DNA of 64,000 nucleotides from Argyresthia goedartella (lineage: Eukaryota; Arthropoda; Insecta; Lepidoptera; Argyresthiidae). The DNA is taken from assembly GCA_949825045.1 (NCBI GenBank), contig OX463832.1, positions 22,252,552-22,316,551 of the forward strand, read 5' to 3'. This document shows positions 54,052-64,000 of the stretch, piece by piece. The notes under the pieces were generated by a model that saw only the letters and a list, made by a program, of their open reading frames with translations, searched no databases and was not told where the DNA came from. How positions within the stretch are numbered: position 1 is the first letter of the stretch; each line of letters opens with the position of its first letter. The position numbers and the translations under genes are program-made.

Positions 54052-54247
54052 ATATTAAACTGCACATCAATAATACTGATTTGCAAAGCAAATATACTGT
54101 TTTTCACAGCAAATATCAGGGCAAAATACTGCGGTAGCTTAGGTGAAGGGGGTGAGCGAAGCGAAGCCCCTTTATCCTTCGTATTGGGTTGAACATGTCC
54201 GAACAACAAAAATACAAAAGCAGTATTTTTGATGTGCGAGTAAATAC
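54052..54247 (+). mobile_element. MITE M1
   Basis: ATTAAACTGCACATCAATAA at the start, the core GGTAGCTTAGGTGAAGGGGG, and CAGTATTTTTGATGTGCGAG at the end. Short, complete-looking copy. Confidence 0.8.
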
Positions 54248-54449
54248 TAGACTAGACACTTGATGTCGTAATTTTTTTTAGATTTCAGTGTGGGCTTGAG
54301 GGTGACTTGATATGAAGATTTAGAGAAGAAGGTATTTTTTTCTAATTAAATTGAACACTGTTCTATAATATTTTTATCGAATCTCAATAATTAGGTTGAG
54401 TCTTCTCTGCTTGTTTTGTGATTTTTAGTGTTCTGCAGTCAAGATTTTA

Positions 54450-56215
54450 AGAGTCAGAGTCAGAGTCAGAGTCATTTTTTTATTGAATATAAATAAATAA
54501 ATTATCTTATTCAACGTCAAAATTATACTTACTTATAACTACAAGTCAATTTTTTTATATATAAAAAAAAGACTACACCGTTTCGGAAGGTGGGCCTCGG
54601 GGTTAAGAAGAAACGGCAAGAAACTCCCCCATACCTTTTTTTAAAAAAAGTGACTTTACAACAGGTTTCTGTCTAAGGAAATTCGCCGGCGAGTGATAGA
54701 CTTGATCCATCGCCCCTCGTCGAATTTCTGTGCGCTGAGATGGTATGGACCATGCAGTTTTGTCATCTAAGTATTCCTTAATACTATAATAGGACTTTCT
54801 TATCAGCTCATTTTTAACATAGTTTTTGAACCTCTTTTCAGGAAGGATCAATGATTCCTGTGGTATTTTATTGTAGAAGCGAATACAGTGCCCCATGAAT
54901 GATGTGCCTACTTTACTTAGTCTAAATAATGGTAGTGCTAACCTATTTTTATTTCTAGTGTTAATTGTATGGCTATCACCTACAATTTTAAATAAAGCTA
55001 TATTTTTTCTTACATGCATGATATTCTCGTATATATATTGACAGGTAACCGTAAGTTAATTTCTTTGAATTTTTCTCTTAATGATTCTCTAGCATCTAAT
55101 TGATATATCGCCCTAATCGCCCTTTTTTGTAAGAAAAATATCGTATTTATATCTGCTGCTCTCCCCCAGAGCAATATTCCATAAGACATAATACTGTGAA
55201 AATAACTAAAGTAAACCAATCTGGCAGTTTCAACATCTGTAAGATATCTGATTTGTCTGACCGCAAAAGCGGCTGAGCAAAGTCTTCGTGCGAGATTAGT
55301 TATGTGAGGACCCCATTGAAGTTTCGAATCTATAGTGATTCCGAGAAAGATCGTGTCTTCAACGAGGTCCAATCTTTCAGATCCTATTCTAACACTGCTT
55401 TCAACCTGTCGTACATTAGGCAAACAAAATTTGATACATTTAGTCTTCTTTGAGTTTAAAAACAGGTTGTTTACATTGAACCAACTTAACACATGAGAGA
55501 GTGTACTATTTGCGTCGTCTAGAATTTCTTCTTGTCTTTTCACCTTGAAAATAATAGATGTATCATCAGCAAAAAGAACAATCTGAGTCATATTTTCCAC
55601 CATATAAGGCAGGTCATTCATGTACACTAAGAAAAGGAACGGACCTAAGATAGAACCCTGGGGTACACCAATATTCATATGGGTTCCAGTGGACTTGCAT
55701 CTGTTTATATCTACTTTTAGTAATCTTTCCATGAAATAAGATTCCATTAATTTTAACGCATTATCTTTGATACCATAGTGTTGAAGTTTGAGCAAAAGAG
55801 TTTGATGGTCCACACAGTCAAAGGCCTTGGAAAGATCACAGAATATACCAACCGCATCCTGTGATCCTTCCCACGCACTATAAATGTGTTATACTAGCGC
55901 TACTCCGGCGTCTGTTGTTGATCTGCCTTTAGTGAATCCGAACTGTTTTTTGTGGAGTAGCCCAGATGCATTGAAAAGAGAGAGTAGTTGACTCAATATG
56001 ACCTTTTCAAACACCTTGCTCAACACTGGCAAATCAGATACAGGTCTGAAGTTGGCAGGGTCTTGTTTACTACCGGATTTGAAAAGTGGTATTAATCTGC
56101 TCATTTTCATGAGGTCAGGAAAAACTCCGTTTGCTATACAACTATTGAATGTGATTGCCAGGTATGGTGCAATCACATCGATTACTGATTTAACCACGTT
56201 AACCGACATGCCCCA
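54450..56215 (-). pseudogene. LINE related to family A, 5'-truncated, broken
   Basis: Tail (GTCAGA)n at 54450-54472. Reverse transcriptase pieces on the - strand: 55889-56209 (SGSKQDPANFRPVSDLPVLS, KKQFGFTKGRSTTDAG), 55010-55813 (DHQTLLLKLQHYGIKD, NIGVPQGSILGPFLFLVYMN, IVLFADDTSIIFK) and the C-terminus 54603-55019 (KSYYSIKEYLDDKTAW). Stops or frameshifts separate the pieces near 55015 and 55870-55890. FADD replaces the usual YADD, a variant found in this group. It shows the undamaged order of motifs for comparison with 1087-2508. Confidence 0.85.
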
Positions 56216-57079
56216 GTAATTATAATTAAGTAGTTATAATAAAATAAGTAGTTATAATTACTGTTTTTATCAATAAGAAGTCAGTAGCGTAGTTTGATTT
56301 CTAATTAAAAAATACTGGAACAATTATGTCATCCATGTAAGCTAAAGTGCGTGTTAGATTTTATCCTTGTCTCCTGATACATACTTTAGTGTACTTCGGG
56401 CTACAGTTTAGTATTGTTCTGAGGTACACTATATGTTAATTCTAGGTAGCACTTGTTCCACACCCTGTCAATGACCTTTGTACTATTCAAGTGCAAACTA
56501 TTTTAAAAGAGTATATAAATCGATCTCTGGGTGTTTATTTGTCGTTCTTCTAGTTCTATCTATAAATTTAAAATTAAGACAACCTCGACAAATTATTTAA
56601 AACAGTGTGCCTCAAATTTGCTTCACTTGTTTCGTATTTCAGCTAATAACTTTTGTTCCGCTTTATCGACTTTGATAAAATTTATCTAAGATCTATCGCA
56701 GTGAAGTCATATAAAATCCGTCCATCCGTTTGACCATTAACCATTACCAATACCAATAACAGAAAACCGCATTAAAATGCGTCTACCCGTTTGGCTGCCA
56801 TTCCATGTTACGCTAATAACTTTTAAAGTACACAACCGATTTCCATAAAACATATCTATAAACCATCGCAGGGAAGTGAACTACCATTTACAGATAGCCG
56901 CATCAAAATCAGACCATCCGTTTGACCTCTAGGGTGCCACGGACAGACATACAGACACACCGACAGACACCGACCAACAGATGCTTCGAACTTATAACCC
57001 CCTATATTGGTCGTAGGAGCTAAGCATGACTAACACTAAGCATATATGTAGATATCTACTTTAAGCAGGGTGTACTTAC
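56216..57079. other. Rox8 intron stretch with an old two-copy repeat
   Basis: GCTAATAACTTTTGTTCC near 56643 and GCTAATAACTTTTAAAG near 56810 start two diverged units of about 165 bp, each with an ATCGCAG-GAAGT segment and CCATCCGTTTGACC. It ends with ACGGACAGACATACAGACAC. Probably one degraded transposon family. Confidence 0.45.
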
Positions 57080-57182
57080 GCTCCGTTTTGGGCGCGGGCG
57101 GTTTCCTGGTAGCCCAATTGGTACGGATAGATCTGGAGCCGAGCCACTGGCCGTTCATCGCCGTGATGGCGGACTCTGCCTC
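57080..57182 (-). CDS. Rox8/TIAR, end of RRM2 and linker
   Basis: Acceptor CTACTTCCAG, donor GGAGC|GTAAGT; enters in phase 0, leaves in phase 1. It encodes [20 protein letters not shown] and [34 protein letters not shown] is a diagnostic string of the TIA-1/Rox8 family at the end of RRM2. Confidence 0.95.
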
Positions 57183-57257
57183 CTGGAAGTAGAGGAATTA
57201 CAGTTTTAAACAACCATTTGCAGAGATTTTATGCGGGTCTTTAGCCTGAAATTGTCT

Positions 57258-57375
57258 CCTAGTTCATTTATCTACACACGTATCATAAACCCTCTTTACT
57301 GCGTCCAAAACCGCACGTTACGACCAGCATAATGATATACTGCTTGGTAAAAACTCATTTCTTATCCGAATATTA
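57258..57375. mobile_element. M2 element fragment
   Basis: TTTATCTACACACGTATCAT, then CCTCTTTACTGCGTCC and ACTGCTTGGTAAAAACTCAT. Only the outer 115 bp of one arm. Confidence 0.7.
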
Positions 57376-57401
57376 CATAAAAATAATCTTTTGTCTGGGT
57401 A

Positions 57402-57613
57402 CTACCCCGAATTCTTAAAAACCCGTTTGTTTTATTATTTGTTGTTATAGCGGCAATAGAAATACACCATCTGTGAAAATTTCAGCTCTCTACCCTATGT
57501 CGGTTGATCCGATAGAGCCCGGTGACGGACGGACGGACGGACAGACAGACGGACAGCGGAGGCTTAGTAATAGGGTCCCGTTTGGCACCCTTCGGGTACG
57601 GTACCCTAAAAAA
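57402..57613 (+). repeat. GGGTTCCGTACC-family repeat, one half
   Basis: Contains TATTTGTTGTTATAGCGGCA, a GACGGACGGACGGAC run and the end CTTCGGGTACGGTACCCTAA. Left half missing. Confidence 0.7.
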
Positions 57614-57729
57614 GGAACCACATAATGGTGCTAGTTTCTTGCAGAATAATTCGAACATTTATTATATTATATATTTGTTATTTATATCTATATATTATAT
57701 TATATATTTATTTACGTGTTCCTTGAATT

Positions 57730-57860
57730 AAAGTATTTTCTTTGTCGTTCTTACATGTTCAACCTAACACGAAAGATAAAGGTGGCCTCGCTTCGCTCTC
57801 CCCCTTTACCATTCACCTAAGCTACCGCAGCGTTTTCCCTGACATGATTTGCACTGGAAA
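57730..57860 (-). repeat. Solo M1 core fragment
   Basis: CATGTTCAACCTAACACGAA, GCCTCGCTTCGCTCTCCCCC and CACCTAAGCTACCGCAG. No M1 or M1b ends are recognised around it. Confidence 0.65.
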
Positions 57861-58295
57861 TAACCGGTTGGGATGAAGTTTGTGTCTTTTAAACCAATCA
57901 ATTGTTTCCGTATCCGTTTTGACATTTCCTTTTCTGGACCCAAGCTGATTCTCATTGACATACAGGTGGAACGTGATATCTCTAACGTGCTTAAAAACAA
58001 AAAAATATTAGACACAGCCTAACCGTCGAGGGTCATTTCAATTCCTGAATTTACTTATAATATCATTCACTAAGATCATTTTTCAAAAAAAACGACTCTG
58101 GGTGAGCCATATTTTTTTCTAAACAAAAAGAAAAAAAATACTCTGGCAACACATTGCAAGTCATCGACTTAAAACTTGTGCTCAGAAAATTTGTTGTCTA
58201 CGGCAGAAATGAGAAACGAAGAAAAATTATAATTTGGCTGTATGCACAGAAACACAATGATTTGGTTATGCCTGTCCATACTCCAGATGGACGAA

Positions 58296-58797
58296 GAAAA
58301 AACCGGCCATGTGCGAGTCGGACTCGCGCACGAAGGGTTCCGTACCACTATTTATTAAAACGGCAGAAAAAACACATTTGTTGTATGGGAGCCCCCTTTA
58401 AATACCTGTTTTATTTTAATTAATTAATTTATTTTTAAAGTGAATATATAACTAAATATTCTGTGAAAGTTTCAAGCGTATACCTGTTGCGGTTATCAAT
58501 ATCGAGCAAATACGAGAAAAAAATAAACGTTTGTTGTATGGGAGCCCCCTTAAATATGAATTTTATTCTGTTTTTTAGTATTTTTTGTTATAGGGGCAAC
58601 AGAAATACATCATCTGTGAAAATTTTAACTGTCTTACTATCACGGTTCATGAGATACAGCCTGGTGACAGACGGACGGACGGACGGACGGACGGGCGGAC
58701 AGTGAAGGCTTAGTAATACCGGTACCCGTTTGGACAGGACCTCTGTTTGGCACCCTTTGGGTTTTAGCACTGTGTTTCCTTTTTTAGGGTTCCCCTA
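58296..58797 (+). repeat. GGGTTCCGTACC-family repeat with internal duplication
   Basis: AAAAAACCGGCCATGTGCGA start, GAAGGGTTCCGTACCAC, then TTGTTGTATGGGAGCCCCCTT occurs twice (about 58379 and 58533, shown here without its final base), indicating an internal duplication. It ends in a GACGGACGGACGGACGG run and TTTTTAGGG. Confidence 0.7.
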
Positions 58798-59574
58798 AAA
58801 AAGGAAACACAGTGCTAGTTTCTTGCAGAACAATTCGAACAAATCTGCTTTTAATTTTTGATTTGTCCTTTGACTAATTAATATTTTTTTACATCTTTAT
58901 ATTTAACATAATTTGCTGTGTTAAAAAGTGTTATATAATCAATATGCTTTACAACATTATTTAGGAATTTTATAAATTTTTCCTCCTAAGATTTTTATTT
59001 TTAGATATGAAATTTTAGCCTTTTTAAGAAACAAATTTGAATATTTCGCGTGATAGATGTATTTTTTTAATAATGTTTAAAATACTACCCCTCGTGACGT
59101 CACTCGATAAAAAAAATACTTTGGCGAAATAATCAATGTCACTATTGAACATTTCAACACAAACGAAAACATCCCAGAAAATTGAGCAAATGACGATCAT
59201 AAATAACTCTTCACTAAAATGATGGACTAACTACATTGTTTTAACAGTTTCTGCGTATATTAAGCTCAGGCCCAAAATGATTTCACTTACAAAACTGTAG
59301 AACATTCACGATGAACGCTGCCGATATTCTAAAGATTTTCGGTGGAATTTAGGTAATCTTCTCCGTGAGTGAATCGTGAACCCGTTTATTAGACTAGACA
59401 TGATTGGGTTGTTCCAATATAGAACTAAAAATTATACCTAATATCTGATATCAATATTTGTTTACGTTCCGACTGACAATTGAGTTAGTGACTTGACGGG
59501 ATAATTATTGATATTGGACGGTTTAGAGGCGAGCAAACTCAACGGCGAAGGGAATCCTGAACACAGAGTTCTAC
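58798..59574. other. Rox8 intron stretch, nothing recognised
   Basis: AT-rich, no exon or family identified. Confidence 0.5.
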
Positions 59575-60029
59575 AAAAATGGGTCAAGAGCGGGTCGGAC
59601 TCGCACACGAAGGGTCCCGTACCATCGTGTAAGAAAAAAAACACAAAATCCTAAATAATAAAACCAATACAAAAAGAAATGTGTTCTCTGGGAATCGAAC
59701 CCGGAACTTCAAGATGCCGAAACCGACTGAGACATCTCAAAGTTATTAAGAGCAGCGAAATTTATGGTAATATTGAATCATGATGTTATGAGATATTTCG
59801 CAGGGGTAGAGATTTAAAAAAAACAGTCGCTTGTATGGGGACCCCCTTTAATTTTCAAAATTGCGTGTAGTTAATTATTTGTTGCTGTTGCGGCAACAGA
59901 AATGCACATTCTATGAAAATTTCAGCTCTCTACTTATTTCGGTTGATCCGATAGAGCCCGGTGACGGACGGACGGACGGAGGCTTAGTAATACGGTCCCG
60001 TTTGGCACCCTTCGAGTACAGAACCCTAA
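59575..60029 (+). repeat. GGGTTCCGTACC-family repeat, diverged
   Basis: AAAAATGGGTCAAGAGCGGG, CACGAAGGGTCCCGTACC, a tRNA-like piece (GGGAATCGAACCCGGAAC) inside near 59690, then CCGGTGACGGACGGACGG and the end AGAACCCTAAAA. Confidence 0.65.
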
Positions 60030-60227
60030 AATGAGCTGTTGAGAACAAATTAAGGAAATTCTGTTTTTTACGGATTTTTACAGACATTTTTTTAGCTGTC
60101 AATAACGAAGTTCGGTCAAGAATACAATTATCTCGAAATGGTTTTCTCAGTTTGGTGCCTTTGAAAATTCTTAAGTTTAATGCATAGCGGCCCTCGTTTG
60201 CTTTTAATAATTTTATACAGAGGTGTT

Positions 60228-60640
60228 TTTTAGGTTTCCGTACCCCAAGGGTGCCAAACGGAACCCTATTACTAAGCCTCCGCTGTCCGTCCGTCCGTCC
60301 GTCTGTCACCAGGCTGTATCTCATGAACCGTGATAGTTAGACAGATGAAACTTCATAGATGATGTATTTCTGTTGCCGCTATAACAACAAATACTAAAAA
60401 ACAGAATAAATAAATATTTAACGAGGCTCAGATACAACAATTCTTTCAATACCACATACAAACTTATGAATGCAGCTGGTTACGTAGGTACATGGAGTGT
60501 GGAAGTAGCCGCACCAATGACTTTGTAAACAACATTTTGCTATGTAAAATCCAAACTATTCACTCCACACCATCCCTACCATTGTACGGTGGTACGGAAC
60601 CCTTCGTGCGCGAGTCCCACGCGCATTTGGCCAGTTTTTG
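60228..60640 (-). repeat. GGGTTCCGTACC-family repeat close to a Rox8 exon
   Basis: TTTTTAGGTTTCCGTACCCC start, GTCCGTCCGTCCGTCTGTCA, AACATTTTGCTATGTAAAAT, and the end CGCGCATTTGGCCAGTTTTT. It ends 36 bases from the donor of the Rox8 RRM2 exon, so it sits immediately downstream of that exon in the intron. Confidence 0.75.
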
Positions 60641-60675
60641 GTACTCAGACCGCGTGAGCTGTTGGCGCTACTTAC

Positions 60676-60751
60676 AGATTTCTTCAGGAACGAAACGAAG
60701 CCGTATCCTTTGGACTTGAGCGTCTGTGGGTCTCTGACCACCCGGCAGTCT
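60676..60751 (-). CDS. Rox8/TIAR, part of RRM2 (first exon seen)
   Basis: The acceptor is a strong T run followed by CAG (60752-60754); the donor is AAATCT|GTAAGT. One base completes a codon from an exon beyond the window. It encodes DCRVVRDPQTLKSKGYGFVS and FLKKS. KSKGYGFVSF is the RNP1 motif of TIA-family RRM2, and VVRD precedes it as in the family. RRM1 and the gene start must lie beyond 64000. TIA-1/TIAR proteins bind U-rich RNA, influence 5' splice site choice and repress translation under stress. Confidence 0.93.
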
Positions 60752-60754
60752 CTG

Positions 60755-61171
60755 AAAAAAAAAAAAACAGAGATTCAGATTTTGGCCATAGTTACGTCGC
60801 TCAAATTATTTCAAGGTGAGCCATGGGCTAAGAGTCGCTTTCGGTGTTAAAAATGTATTCCACGAAAAGATATTCAACTAGTCTATCCAATATAACAGCC
60901 AACTTCACAGATGTCAATCTTAGTCTGTTAGTGAGGGGATATTGCTCATAAAAATCGATTATCAAAAGAATCGATACACCCTTTAAACATTTGTGAATCG
61001 GAAAGTTGTCTTACATTTTATTATTGATTCTTTAGTTACCTACCCACTCAAACGCTCACGGCACATCCGTGATTCCGGCGCTGAAATTGTAGCCTAGTAT
61101 GTGAAGAGAGCGAAATGAACTTTAGGCCGTATCGTGTTTGGCATTCGACATTTATGTTAGCTTACTTTTAA
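60755..61171. other. Rox8 intron stretch, nothing recognised
   Basis: Unclassified AT-rich sequence between the RRM2 exon and a SINE. Confidence 0.5.
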
Positions 61172-61432
61172 ATAATATAATAAATAATAATAATAATAAT
61201 ACCTTGGACACTATTTACACACATTGATCTAGCCCTAAACCAGGATTCCCTGTATCTTGGGTACTAGACAACGATACACATACTTATAAAGATAAATATT
61301 ATACTTAGATAGATAAACACCATGACTAGGGTACAAACACCCATTCTCATCAAACACATATTTGCCCCCACCGGGACTCGAACCCGGGACCCTTGGCTTT
61401 GTAGGCAGGGCCGACTCGGCCATTCGGGTCGT
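61172..61432 (-). mobile_element. tRNA-derived SINE S1
   Basis: (AAT)n tail at 61172-61201, then CACACATTGATCTAGCCC, CCACCGGGACTCGAACCCGG and CGACTCGGCCATTCGGGTCG. The head has a short deletion between the A- and B-box regions. Confidence 0.8.
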
Positions 61433-62070
61433 CGATGTAATTTAATGCTTTTTATGTAAGGAAATCTTGAGTATAAACGAAAATTCATAGGTTTCTTCAC
61501 GCAATTACCATCGCATAAGGTTGAATTCGCAATGCATTTTCAGGGTCTTACAATTGCTTGACAGCTCTTTTGAAATGATCGCGTAGCCTGGAACACGAGT
61601 ATTGGAAAGATCGAAAAAGTTTTCGTGTTCAAAGGAACTGAACCCTAAATCCTTGTCCATAAGAGTCACTAAAATTTTAATCAATCAATCAAACAATTTG
61701 CAATCTTTCGGGAATGATTTCACAGTTACAGAAAGGAGAATGGACAGATTGGGACCACCCTCCAATAGCGTCAAGATGCATGTTGTTGGATGCATGTGGT
61801 ATTTTCTATAGGAACAACTTTTGTTATGACGGCTTTGTTGTCACAGTCGTCCGTTCAGAGATATATGGCATATAAGTTACGATAAAAATATATAAAAAAG
61901 GCGTTTTTTTGTTGTGCATAGTACTTTTATTTTGTGATAAGTATATATAATAGATCAACTCGCCAAACACCTTTTGAAGATCCTCAGTACTTTTACAAGG
62001 CCTAATCTACGTTTACTCTACCATGGTATGGCTTGGGAGTTTCAAGGACTTTACTGTTATGAAAAAGATA
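61433..62070. other. Rox8 intron stretch, nothing recognised
   Basis: No exon, RNA or known repeat identified. Confidence 0.5.
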
Positions 62071-62558
62071 ATATTAAACTGCACATCAAAAATACTGATT
62101 TGCACAGCAAATATCAGGGCAAAATGCTGCGGTAGCTTAGGTGAAGGGTAAAGGGGGTGAGTAAAGTGAAGCCCCCTTTATCCTTCGCGTTAGGTTGAAC
62201 ATGTAACATCAACAAAAAATACTTAAAACATAAACGCACACATTAAATATTTAAAACATAAAAAGTAAAACGAGCTCCGTGGTCTAACGGGTTTCACGCT
62301 TGCTTCTCACACAGGAGATGCAGGTTCGATTCCTGACCATGGACCAATAGGATAATTCATTTATCTTAAGTACATTAAACGGAATTTCTAACGGTGATGG
62401 AAAACATCGTGAGGAAACCTTCATTACTCCGTAGCTGCGGTGGGCACAATTGTGCCTCTGCCGCCCCGTATGGGAAAAGGCGTGACGCTATGTTATAAAA
62501 AAGTGTTTTTGTTGATCCTTTTTTGCAGTGCAAATCAGTATTTTTGATGTGCGATTAA
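62071..62558 (+). mobile_element. MITE M1 with a SINE S4 inside
   Basis: ATATTAAACTGCACATCAAA at the start and CAGTATTTTTGATGTGCGAT at the end, with the core GGTAGCTTAGGTGAAGGG. The interior is interrupted by a SINE (62275-62500), so the M1 copy is older than that SINE insertion. Confidence 0.8.
62275..62500 (+). mobile_element. tRNA-derived SINE S4
   Basis: Head CGAGCTCCGTGGTCTAACGG, CTTCTCACACAGGAGATGC, then the B-box-like GGTTCGATTCCTGACCATGG. Body: ACGGTGATGGAAAACATCGT, GAGGAAACCTTCATTACTCC, GTGGGCACAATTGTGCCTC, GGAAAAGGCGTGACGC. The best S4 copy here. Confidence 0.8.
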
Positions 62559-62912
62559 TTAAGGCTAGCCTTCTCACTCTCACATCTGACGTGTTTCACC
62601 AACTTATACGGCCCGCATTTTCGTGCCGGACTAATTGGTGCGATACGTCCGTAATGGCGGAGTCAAAGTTCGATAAAGTATAGTTATGAAAGCAATTAGT
62701 AACTTGGAGTATCTCGGTAACTATCTGAGGAAAAAGGTTGGCTTACTAACGACACGCTGTCATTTCGGGAATTTGTGGTTCGTGGATGTCACCGTAAGAT
62801 GGTAAACTAACGCGTTAGTTGATCAACTTTCGACAGATAGTAAACCAGACGACAGGGTTTAGAATTTACATTTCTTTCGTTCTTACATTTCAACCTAACG
62901 GCGAAAAATTTA

Positions 62913-63178
62913 CGACCCGAATGACCGAGTCGGCAGTGACCCTGCCTACGAAGCCAAGTGTCCCGGGTTCGAGTCCCGGTGGGGGCATATTTTTTTTTTA
63001 TGAGAACGGATGTTTGTACCCTATTAGTCATGGTTTTTTATCTCTCTAAGTTTAATATTTATTTATATAAGTATGTGTATCGTTGTTTAGCACCCAATAT
63101 ACAGGGAATCCTAGTTTGGGGCTAGATCAATGTGTGTAAATAGTGTACAAGGTATTATTATTATTATTATTATTATAA
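62913..63178 (+). mobile_element. tRNA-derived SINE S1
   Basis: GACCCGAATGACCGAGTCGG head, GTGTCCCGGGTTCGAGTCCC, then GGGGCTAGATCAATGTGTG and (ATT)n tail at 63157-63176. Complete. Confidence 0.85.
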
Positions 63179-63270
63179 CCTAACACGAAGAATATTCGGG
63201 GGCTTCGCTGCGCTCGCCCCCTCTGGTCTACACCTAAGCTACCGCAGTGTTTGCCCTGGTATTTCGTTTG
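63179..63270 (-). repeat. Solo M1 core fragment
   Basis: CCTAACACGAAGAATATTCG, GGGCTTCGCTGCGCTCGCCC and CACCTAAGCTACCGCAGTG. Neither M1 nor M1b ends are present. It abuts the SINE tail. Confidence 0.6.
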
Positions 63271-64000
63271 CAATTCAAGTTTAAAACAGTTTACTATTTA
63301 ACGATTTTAACCGTTAGTTTATCAACTAACGCATCATATAGTAAGCAGTACGCTACAGTTTACTATCTGTCGATATTTGACCAACTAACGAGAAAAAAAC
63401 GTTACTTTATTAACTAACGGTTTTGACAATCTTACGGTGACATGGATATATAGGCTTTTCGGGGCCATAAACAAAATACTCCCTTTTGCGTGACAGAGGA
63501 CTAGCCCAGCGCCGCAACGAGATAAAGATGAGTAATGGCTTATGTTCAACTGTTTAGGGGCCGTTCATAAGACACGTGATGTTTTTTGGCAACTTTTTAA
63601 ACCTTTCTTTAGTATTCGTAATAAGCCCTATAGCAACCAATGCGGTTCTGTGAAACTACATGGCGACATTACATTTGTTGACCATTTAACATATTGGGAG
63701 TCAAAACTTATATATTTGTTGACAAAGATGTATCGCCAGGATCGTAGCAGGTGGCGGTCTTTGGTCTTTGCCTACCCGTCTTTCGGGAAATAGGCGTGAT
63801 CATAAGGATGTATGTACAAATAATTATATACAGGCGTATACATATACTGCTTTTGGCCTCATAGTAGGATGCCCTATGTTGTGGGAACTAGATGCGGCGA
63901 CGTCAAAAACAGCAAGCAAAACTGGGGGACTTTATGTTGTTCCTTCCCGACCTGTATTCGAACCCGGGAGAGCGCTTGTGTGAGTGGCAGAACTTCGACC
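63271..64000. other. Rox8 intron, right edge; one SINE-like fragment
   Basis: TACTCCCTTTTGCGTGACAG and CTAGCCCAGCGCCGCAACG at 63478-63525 resemble the S4 body at 1010-1065. ACTAACG-containing motifs repeat at 62800-62830 and 63320-63425 (TTAACTAACG, CAACTAACGAG), hinting at an old element around the S1 copy. Nothing else is recognised up to the end. Confidence 0.35.

Noticed and set aside
63542..63983. ORFs of 71-83 codons at the right edge
   Set aside because: Short, no recognised motif, and no matching splice phase to the Rox8 exons. RRM1 motifs are not present in either strand here.

Overview
This is a repeat-dense animal nuclear window, most likely from a moth or butterfly. The repeat families (a 0.4 kb repeat ending in GGGTTCCGTACC, tRNA-derived SINEs ending in (ATT)n, several CR1/Jockey-like LINEs with short tandem tails, foldback and miniature DNA transposons) are of the kind seen in Lepidoptera. 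That assignment comes from recognition of the sequence, not from a search. There are no bacterial-style operons, no CRISPR array, and no convincing free-standing RNA gene.

Two host genes can be rebuilt exon by exon, because every splice site is canonical and every reading phase matches across the introns. On the + strand, from before 464 to a TAG at 27240, lies the 3' part of a C2H2 zinc-finger gene: nine exons, eight fingers, four of them split by introns, and a poly(A) signal at 27392. On the - strand, entering from beyond the right edge and ending near 37.7-38.1 kb, lies a TIA-1/TIAR (Rox8-type) RNA-binding protein gene. It shows the end of RRM2 (60.7 and 57.1 kb), RRM3 (49.2 and 43.6 kb), a Gly/Tyr/Gln/Ala-rich tail (42.6 kb), a Gly-Val repeat exon (38.9 kb) and two possible terminal exons. 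The two genes converge.

The introns hold nearly everything else. Zinc-finger introns carry LINE fragments including a 717-codon chimeric reverse transcriptase ORF (2.6-4.8 kb), three homogeneous tandem arrays (95 bp x 6, 47 bp x 22, 53 bp x 8), large foldback elements, a pogo/Tigger-like relic nested in a Tc1-type MITE (18.7-21.7 kb), and a 3181-bp hAT element with an exact 8-bp target duplication (23797-26977). Rox8 introns carry a LINE with an open 976-codon endonuclease/reverse transcriptase ORF (44.4-48.3 kb), older LINE copies at 39.5-42.0 and 54.5-56.2 kb, and a cluster of four GGGTTCCGTACC repeats at 57.4-60.6 kb.

From 31.0 to 37.3 kb, directly 3' of the Rox8 stop codons, is an AT-rich block almost free of recognisable repeats apart from one foldback; a long Rox8 3' UTR is a plausible explanation. 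Points most worth a second look: a degenerate second copy of part of the Rox8 RRM3 exon with mostly third-position changes, alternative Rox8 3' ends with a duplicated 9-nt segment, the mosaic LINE ORF, a transposon core that appears with different sets of ends, and two adjacent long palindromes at 30.9 kb.
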